Part shown: in pieces, positions 7,328 through 11,810 of the stretch
Numbering within the stretch: position 1 is the stretch's first letter
Layout of the letters: each line of letters begins with the position of its first letter
Source: JAVBTT01 sp031556035
Lineage (GTDB): Bacteria > Bacillota > Clostridia > Oscillospirales > UBA929
Direction: 5' to 3'
NCBI GenBank assembly: GCA_031556035.1
Contig: JAVBTT010000008.1
Location: 1-11,810 of the forward strand
Length of the DNA stretch: 11,810 nucleotides
Program-made: the position numbers and the translations under genes
The notes under the pieces: model-generated
Database searches by the model: none
What the model was told of the DNA's origin: nothing
The model's input: only the letters and a program-made list of their open reading frames with translations

Positions 7328-8440
7328 CTACATCCCTCCCTTCAGGCGATCGTCGGGCCCAATGACAATGGTGGGAGGAGCCTTCCCCGCCCTGCGCTTT
7401 TTAAACCAGTCCATTACGCGCTGGAACATCAGCGAAGTGGCTGCGAAATAAATAATAATAGCAACAATTGTATCCGCCAGCTCAGGCTCGATATTGGCCT
7501 GGGCCTTCATATAATTTTTGCCGCTCTGAATTATGCCAAGAAACAGCGCCGCAAGCGCGGAGCCGGTGGGAGTATTGAGCCCGAGCAGGGCGACGGCTAT
7601 GCCGTCGTAGCCCTGGGAGGGCAGCAGCCCCGCCTGGAGGTTGCTGGAATAGCCGCAGTAGTAGGTGGCCCCGGCCAGTCCGGCCAGAGCCCCTGAAATG
7701 AGCATGGACAAAATTATGCTGCGCGATACGCTGATACCCGCGTACTCAGCGGAATATCGATTGAAGCCGACCGCTTTGAGCTCAAAACCAAGCACGGTTT
7801 TATTCAGGATGAAGGCCACAAGCACAACGCATACAATTGCCAGTATAACGCCCAGGTTGATGGTGGCGCCGTCAAAAAGCTCCGACAGCCATGCCATCCT
7901 CAGTGAGGAGGACGCGCGTATATGCCTCGTGGAGGTCTTGACGCTCTCGCTCTCGAAAAAGTAGTTGTAGACATAGTAGTGAACCGCCCAAAACGCTATC
8001 CAGTTCATCATAATGGTCGAAACGACCTCATTGACGTTGAACCTGGCCTTGAGCAGCCCCGGAACAAGCGCCCATAGCGCCCCCCCAAGCACCGCCACTA
8101 TTATGACAAGGGGGATCATAAGGCCCCTTCCGAAGTCGAAGGAGAGCGCGAACGCACTGGCGAGAAAGCCGCCCATCAGCATCTGTCCCGGAGCTCCGAT
8201 GTTGAAAAGGCCGGTGCGTCCGGCGAAAGCCAGCGATAGGCCCGTAAGCGTCAGCGTGCTGGCGAGGGCAAGCGAGGTGCCTATCCTCCGCATATTCATC
8301 AGGCCGCCCATAAAAAGGTTTTTATATCCCTCTATGGGATTGTTGCCGTTAACAAGCATAAGGATCGCCCCGCCCAGCAATCCGAGGAGTATAGCCAGCA
8401 CCGAAATTATCGCGTTCCGGTAGCGCTCAAACAGCTTCAT
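7328..8440 (-). CDS. nupP: Nucleoside ABC transporter permease, NupP-like
   Basis: The second permease of the importer, expected to pair with the NupQ-like protein as a heterodimer in the cytoplasmic membrane. It has 370 residues with about nine or ten hydrophobic segments. Family signatures are GRTGLFNIGAPGQMLMGG (74-91), NEVVSTIMMNWIA (137-149), the coupling loop VGFNRYSAEYAGIS (224-237) and GYDGIAVALLG (277-287). The C-terminal tail after about 345 is basic and cytoplasmic. The ATG overlaps the TGA of nupO as ATGA (4 bp), and its ribosome binding site AAGGAGG lies within the end of nupO with 7-nt spacing, indicating coupled translation. Substrate preference for nucleosides is inferred from family and operon order. 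Confidence 0.9.
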   Translation of the reverse strand: MKLFERYRNAIISVLAILLGLLGGAILMLVNGNNPIEGYKNLFMGGLMNMRRIGTSLALASTLTLTGLSLAFAGRTGLFNIGAPGQMLMGGFLASAFALSFDFGRGLMIPLVIIVAVLGGALWALVPGLLKARFNVNEVVSTIMMNWIAFWAVHYYVYNYFFESESVKTSTRHIRASSSLRMAWLSELFDGATINLGVILAIVCVVLVAFILNKTVLGFELKAVGFNRYSAEYAGISVSRSIILSMLISGALAGLAGATYYCGYSSNLQAGLLPSQGYDGIAVALLGLNTPTGSALAALFLGIIQSGKNYMKAQANIEPELADTIVAIIIYFAATSLMFQRVMDWFKKRRAGKAPPTIVIGPDDRLKGGM

Positions 8441-9951
8441 GCGTTTGCCTCCTTCCGGATGCCGGTCATCATCAGGCCGATCTCGTTTTCATCCGCGTCG
8501 GAGCCCTGAATCACGCCCACCAGCTCCCCCTTGCAGATGACGGCGATGCGGTCGGACATAGACATTATCTCGTCAAGCTCAAGGGAGACCAGCAGGACCG
8601 CGCAGCCCGCGTTACGCAGATCGACCAGCCGTTTCCGTATCGTCTCTATAGAGCCGACGTCCAGCCCGCGAGTGGGCTGGACAGCCAGCATGATCTTCGG
8701 GCTGAGCTCAATTTCCCTGCCGACTATCGCCTTCTGCTGGTTTCCGCCCGACATTGAGCGGGCGATGGAAAGCGGCCCCTTGCCTGAGCGCACGTCGTAG
8801 TTGCCAATGATCTTCTCCGCGTATGAGCGTATCTTGTCGCGGTTGAGCATGCGGTTTTTAGAATACGGCGACTGGTCGTACAGCTCCAGAATGAAATTGT
8901 CCTCAAGCGTAAAGTCGAGCACCAGGGCGCGCTTCTGCCTGTCCTCCGGAATGTGGGCCATACCGGCGCGTATCCTCCTGCGGGTAGGCGCGTGCGTTAT
9001 ATCCGCTCCTCCCAGGGTAATCCTGCCGGATTCCGCCCTGCGCAGCCCCGTTATCGCCTCCACGAGCTCGGACTGCCCGTTTCCGTCCACCCCCGCCAGC
9101 CCAACAATTTCCCCCGCCCTGACGTCCAGCGAAAACCCCTTCACCACCGGGGTCTTGTGAGCTCCCAGTACGGTCAAACCGTCAATGCCCAGCACAACCT
9201 CGCCCGCGTCCCTGGCTTCCTTTTCCACCTCAAAGCTGACCTGGCGCCCGACCATCATCTCAGCCATGGCCTCCTCGCTGGTTTCCGCGACGTTTACAGT
9301 GCCGACAACTCTGCCCCGTCGTATTACGGTGCAGCGGTCGGCAACCTCTTTAATCTCCCTGAGCTTATGAGTGATGAGTATTATAGATTTGCCCTCGGCG
9401 ACCAGCCGGCGCATTATATCCAGAAGCTCGCGGGTTTCCTGCGGGGTCAACACGGCAGTGGGCTCGTCAAATATCAGAACCTCCGCGTTGCGGTAGAGCA
9501 TTTTTAGTATCTCCACGCGCTGCTGCATCCCCACCGAAACCTGCTCTATCGTAGCGTTTGGGTTTATATCGAGGCCGTATTGCTTCGAAAACTCCAGTAT
9601 TCTCCTGGAGGCCTCCCTGATGTTCAGCAGCGGAGCCTCCATGCCCAGTATTATGTTTTCCGTCACGGTAAAATTGTGAACCAGCTTAAAATGCTGGTGC
9701 ACCATGCCGATGCCAAGGACGCCGGCGGCATTTGGGCCGCTGATTTTTTCCTCTCTGCCCCGCACAAGGATTTTCCCGGAATCCGGCTGGTAAAGCCCGA
9801 ACAGAATGCTCATAAGGGTGGATTTGCCCGCTCCGTTCTCACCGAGCAGCGCCAGAACCTCGCCCTTGCAAAGCGTAATTGATACATTATCGTTTGCCAG
9901 GACTCCCGGGAATTCCTTGCGTATGTCTCTCATCTCCACTATGGGCTCCAA
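8437..9951 (-). CDS. nupO: Nucleoside ABC transporter ATPase with two fused ABC domains, NupO-like
   Basis: The energy-coupling subunit of the importer, with two ABC domains in one 504-residue chain as usual for this family. Domain 1 (about 1-240): Walker A GENGAGKST (37-45), signature VSVGMQQ (138-144, GM in place of GG), Walker B with E163 (IFDEPT) and switch H195. Domain 2 (about 250-500): degenerate Walker A GVDGNGQSE lacking the lysine (287-295), canonical signature SGGNQQ (401-406), Walker B ending AVQPTRG with Q426 instead of glutamate, and S456 at the switch position. Such asymmetry is normal for sugar/nucleoside ATPases of this type, so one ATP site is expected to be catalytic. The start is TTG, chosen because GGAGGT (9960-9965) lies 8 nt upstream; the in-frame GTG (codon 5) and ATG (codon 7) are too far away. 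It is first in the operon. Confidence 0.93.
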   Translation of the reverse strand: MEPIVEMRDIRKEFPGVLANDNVSITLCKGEVLALLGENGAGKSTLMSILFGLYQPDSGKILVRGREEKISGPNAAGVLGIGMVHQHFKLVHNFTVTENIILGMEAPLLNIREASRRILEFSKQYGLDINPNATIEQVSVGMQQRVEILKMLYRNAEVLIFDEPTAVLTPQETRELLDIMRRLVAEGKSIILITHKLREIKEVADRCTVIRRGRVVGTVNVAETSEEAMAEMMVGRQVSFEVEKEARDAGEVVLGIDGLTVLGAHKTPVVKGFSLDVRAGEIVGLAGVDGNGQSELVEAITGLRRAESGRITLGGADITHAPTRRRIRAGMAHIPEDRQKRALVLDFTLEDNFILELYDQSPYSKNRMLNRDKIRSYAEKIIGNYDVRSGKGPLSIARSMSGGNQQKAIVGREIELSPKIMLAVQPTRGLDVGSIETIRKRLVDLRNAGCAVLLVSLELDEIMSMSDRIAVICKGELVGVIQGSDADENEIGLMMTGIRKEANA

Positions 9952-9997
9952 AGGCTACCACCTCCGCGCAATAATATGCCGGGACTGTTTCGCAACC

Positions 9998-10026
9998 ATT
10001 ATACATGTACATGCCGTGCTTTTCAA
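9998..10026 (-). promoter_or_regulatory. Near-consensus sigma-A promoter of the nupOPQ operon
   Basis: On the minus strand, -35 TTGAAA (10021-10026) and a perfect -10 TATAAT (9998-10003) are separated by 17 bp. The predicted start near 9991 leaves a leader of about 40 nt carrying the GGAGGT site. The -35 box overlaps the last stop codon of the yjbR remnant. Confidence 0.8.
10004..10013. promoter_or_regulatory. Perfect palindrome in the nupOPQ promoter spacer (candidate operator)
   Basis: CATGTACATG is a perfect 10-bp palindrome lying directly against the -10 box and inside the 17-bp spacer. A dimeric repressor bound here would block RNA polymerase. No known regulator is assigned to this motif. 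Confidence 0.4.
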
Positions 10027-10193
10027 ATGGTTTTTATACTATTGATAATAAAGGCGAAAGTCTTTTTATTGCCGTTGTAGCGCATGGCTATTCACTTTTT
10101 GCCCTTTGCCAGAGTCTCGAATGGATAATCTTCAAAGGCGGCGGGAAACGTCAGGCAATAGTCGATCAACTCGCGTTTTGTCGACGCTCCCAC
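10023..10193 (-). pseudogene. Truncated, nonsense-broken MmcQ/YjbR-family gene remnant
   Basis: A frame from a GTG at 10193 reads ...STKRELIDYCLTFPAAFEDYPF, the typical start of MmcQ/YjbR proteins (small proteins of about 115 residues with a CyaY-like fold; role unclear). After ETLAKGKK it meets TGA (10092-10094). The same frame then continues as IAMRYNGNKKTFAFII, which matches the next conserved strand of the family (pattern W-x-x-MRH..NKK.FAFI). The TGA lies where the family usually has tryptophan (TGG). A small tandem repeat GGCAAAG/GGCAAAA precedes it. Similarity stops after FAFII, and the frame ends at TGA (10023-10025). The C-terminal half is missing. It lies 12 nt after, and in frame with, the stop of the upstream gene. 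The family call rests on recognised motifs only. Confidence 0.7.
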
Positions 10194-10205
10194 ATCCGTC
10201 TCATT

Positions 10206-11306
10206 CTAATCAATCACCCTCGGGCGGGCTTCCCACTCTCTCAGCTCAGGCGACCAATATCCCGCCCATTCTTTTGTTTCGGCATACTCAGGATGGTCGG
10301 GATTGAGCATAATTTCACGGAAATCAATAAAGCCGCCCACTCCACCGACATCCTCCGGCGGAGTTTGACCGTTTGCTTCCAATAAATAGGGGGAGTCCTC
10401 GCTGTGCTCATCAATTACTCGGATAAGCTCGATTTGATGTTCCCAGTTATCGCCCATGTCATAGGTATACAGAATGCGCTTATGCCTCGGGAAGTATTCA
10501 GACAGCCTGTGGCCGTCCATGAGCACAGCATTTTCGTCATAATCCAGGCTTTCTTCGTCTGGAACAAGCCGTGCGCATGGTTCGCTCATCTCATTATCAA
10601 ATACAACAAAGTCGTATAGATGATAGTTTTTCCAACCAAAGACCGTCTGCAATACCTTGTGAAGCCTTTTAAACTCAATATCCGCTGGGACAATAAGACG
10701 GCGTGACGCTTTATATATTTCCAGGTCAAGGGTAACAAGCAGCTCAAATGCGCGGTATTTGTAAGCGGGTCTACCTGTGAGTTCTTTGAGGGCTTTTATC
10801 ATTTCTTTAGCGGGAATAAAGCTTTCCTCATGCGTGTTGCTGTATTTGACCGGCCTTTTGCTGACAACGCGACCCAATGTATCCTCAAATTTGAGCTTTC
10901 CTCTGGATTCATTCACGGCGCTGCCGAGAGTGAAGGCGGCGTCCAACCCTTGGTGATTTACCTGCGATGTCATCTTGCGGTCGTGGTTGGCGGTATATGT
11001 GACATCCCCGGCATGGCTGATATATTCATCCACAAGTTCGGGGCTTAGGTTCATCGACAACAGCGTGTTTCTAATCGCGGCAATCATTTTCGCCTCGATA
11101 TCCTTAAACTGATTGCGCTTTACCCCATAAATCGTCACGGTGAATCGCGTGGCGTGGTTCACCAAGACAACCATATCCTCTTTTCGCTTATCAAAGGTGT
11201 TTGTCCAGTTCGCCGTCCAGCAAAAGAGAGGATTCTTGAATTCATCCGCATCGGATGGCTTTAATCCCATTGCATCGAAAAGTTTTTTTGTGAGAGCTAT
11301 TTGCAT
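10206..11306 (-). CDS. Two-domain protein: DUF6933-like N-terminus and pRiA4b ORF-3 / IS1096 TnpR-like C-terminus
   Basis: A cytoplasmic protein of 366 residues whose molecular function is unknown. Residues 1-120 resemble DUF6933 (LTKKLFDAMG start, W30/W34, VLVNHATRFTVTIYGVKRNQF). Residues about 183-355 carry the hallmarks of the plasmid pRiA4b ORF-3 / IS1096 passenger TnpR-like family: YDFVVFDNEM, YTYDMGDNWEHQIEL (280-294), PPEDVGGVGGFIDF (316-329) and NPDHPEYAETKEW. Despite the family name, no recombinase catalytic residues are seen and no insertion-sequence ends flank it. No signal peptide or membrane helix is present. The ATG is preceded by GGAAGGGG (11315-11322) at 8 nt. It starts 15 nt after the VanZ-like gene, probably co-transcribed. 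The DNA looks less GC-rich than the transporter genes, which hints at separate ancestry. Confidence 0.85.
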   Translation of the reverse strand: MQIALTKKLFDAMGLKPSDADEFKNPLFCWTANWTNTFDKRKEDMVVLVNHATRFTVTIYGVKRNQFKDIEAKMIAAIRNTLLSMNLSPELVDEYISHAGDVTYTANHDRKMTSQVNHQGLDAAFTLGSAVNESRGKLKFEDTLGRVVSKRPVKYSNTHEESFIPAKEMIKALKELTGRPAYKYRAFELLVTLDLEIYKASRRLIVPADIEFKRLHKVLQTVFGWKNYHLYDFVVFDNEMSEPCARLVPDEESLDYDENAVLMDGHRLSEYFPRHKRILYTYDMGDNWEHQIELIRVIDEHSEDSPYLLEANGQTPPEDVGGVGGFIDFREIMLNPDHPEYAETKEWAGYWSPELREWEARPRVID

Positions 11307-11321
11307 TATTTTTTCCCCTTC

Positions 11322-11810
11322 CTACATCCTAAACATAACGGAGCCGAGTCGTAACATTCCGAACAAAATAAAAGACACAGATACATAGATTTCAAACGCA
11401 ACAATAAACACACAGGCAATCATCACCGCGGTACGCGAATACTTGCCGAAAGGCATTGATAGTAAAGAATAAGCCCCAATTCCGATCATGCCACCCAATA
11501 TGTTGAGCAGTATATCCGTTATATCACTGCGCCCGATGGCCAAAACATACTGCGTGATCTCCAAAAACGCGCTGGCGGACACCACGGCTAAAAATTGCCA
11601 TGGGAGCCTTTTTGTCATAATCGCAGAAAGCAGGAATCCAAACGGTACAAAGAGAAGAACGTTCAACTGCATTTCCCATTGGGTATTGCCGTGGAATGGC
11701 ACTAAATTTATAACGCGCTGTGTGTCAGTACCGATGGATGGAACGCCGCATTTCCAAAGGATTGCCCAAGCGAGGAATACCGCGTTCAGAACGAAAAGCA
11801 AGCCGATTAT
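11322..11810 (-). CDS. VanZ-like membrane protein (5' end beyond the window)
   Basis: The frame is open to the right edge. Its last 162 or so codons show the VanZ-like fold: hydrophobic N-terminal helix, NLVPF near the start, NVLLFVPFGFLL, then ASAFLEITQYV and GRSDITDILLNILGGMIG, with the conserved E, Q, R, D, D, N and G pattern, followed by one or two more helices. VanZ from enterococci gives low-level teicoplanin resistance. Most chromosomal relatives have no known role, so resistance should not be assumed here. A TTG at 11801 could be read as a start, but no ribosome binding site is visible and the frame continues upstream, so the true start probably lies outside. The stop TAG overlaps the ribosome binding site of the downstream gene. 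Confidence 0.85.
   Translation of the reverse strand: MIGLLFVLNAVFLAWAILWKCGVPSIGTDTQRVINLVPFHGNTQWEMQLNVLLFVPFGFLLSAIMTKRLPWQFLAVVSASAFLEITQYVLAIGRSDITDILLNILGGMIGIGAYSLLSMPFGKYSRTAVMIACVFIVAFEIYVSVSFILFGMLRLGSVMFRM

Noticed and set aside
10023..10193. Stop-codon recoding (TGA read as tryptophan or selenocysteine) in the yjbR frame
   Set aside because: Even with readthrough the product lacks the C-terminal half of the family, and TGA ends xth and nupO normally. Gene decay is simpler.
9952..10205. Purine riboswitch ahead of the nucleoside transporter
   Set aside because: The leader from the predicted start is only about 40 nt and no purine-aptamer stems or conserved loops are seen.
10206..11306. 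Mobile element suggested by the IS1096 TnpR-like domain name
   Set aside because: No transposase, terminal inverted repeats or target duplications are visible nearby; the name is historical for a domain of unknown function.

Overview
The window carries six minus-strand genes or gene remnants, plus a partial gene at the right edge, and no plausible plus-strand gene. The likely source is a Gram-positive bacterium of the Clostridia (perhaps an Oscillospirales-type gut or anaerobic lineage). This is inferred from the lactocepin-like secreted subtilase, the NupOPQ-type nucleoside ABC transporter, the VanZ-like protein, strong GGAGG-type ribosome binding sites, sigma-A-type promoters and moderately GC-rich DNA. 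TGA is used as an ordinary stop (ends of the xth and nupO genes).

Reading in the direction of transcription (right to left): a VanZ-like membrane protein, open to the right edge, is followed after 15 nt by a two-domain protein (DUF6933-like N-terminus plus pRiA4b ORF-3/IS1096 TnpR-like C-terminus). Just downstream, in the same frame, lies a previously unlabelled remnant of a MmcQ/YjbR-family gene. It is broken by an in-frame TGA and cut off after about 55 codons. At its broken end sits a near-consensus promoter (TTGAAA, 17 bp, TATAAT) with a perfect 10-bp palindrome in its spacer. This promoter drives a tight three-gene ABC transporter operon, nupO-nupP-nupQ (4-bp overlap, then 1 nt spacing). 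The substrate-binding BMP lipoprotein that normally accompanies this operon is absent here. A GC-rich hairpin follows nupQ. An inverted repeat then precedes xth (exodeoxyribonuclease III / AP endonuclease).

Left of xth, a clear promoter (TTGACT, 17 bp, TAGTAT) with an upstream 7-bp inverted repeat drives a 1653-residue secreted subtilisin-family protease. The protease has an I9 propeptide, an S8 catalytic domain with a PA insert, Fn3-like and FlgD-like modules, a cohesin-like module and a C-terminal Ig-like tail. It has no visible wall anchor. A strong stem-loop terminates it.

The left end (about 1-310) has no convincing gene. It is a dense series of six successive inverted repeats, the first a foldback of about 72 nt, and looks like a structured repeat element or structured RNA. 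Functionally, a proteolytic enzyme, a nucleoside importer and a DNA-repair nuclease share the window, but nothing in the sequence ties them into one pathway. The most unusual items are the hairpin array, the broken yjbR gene with the promoter at its end, and the regulatory palindromes.
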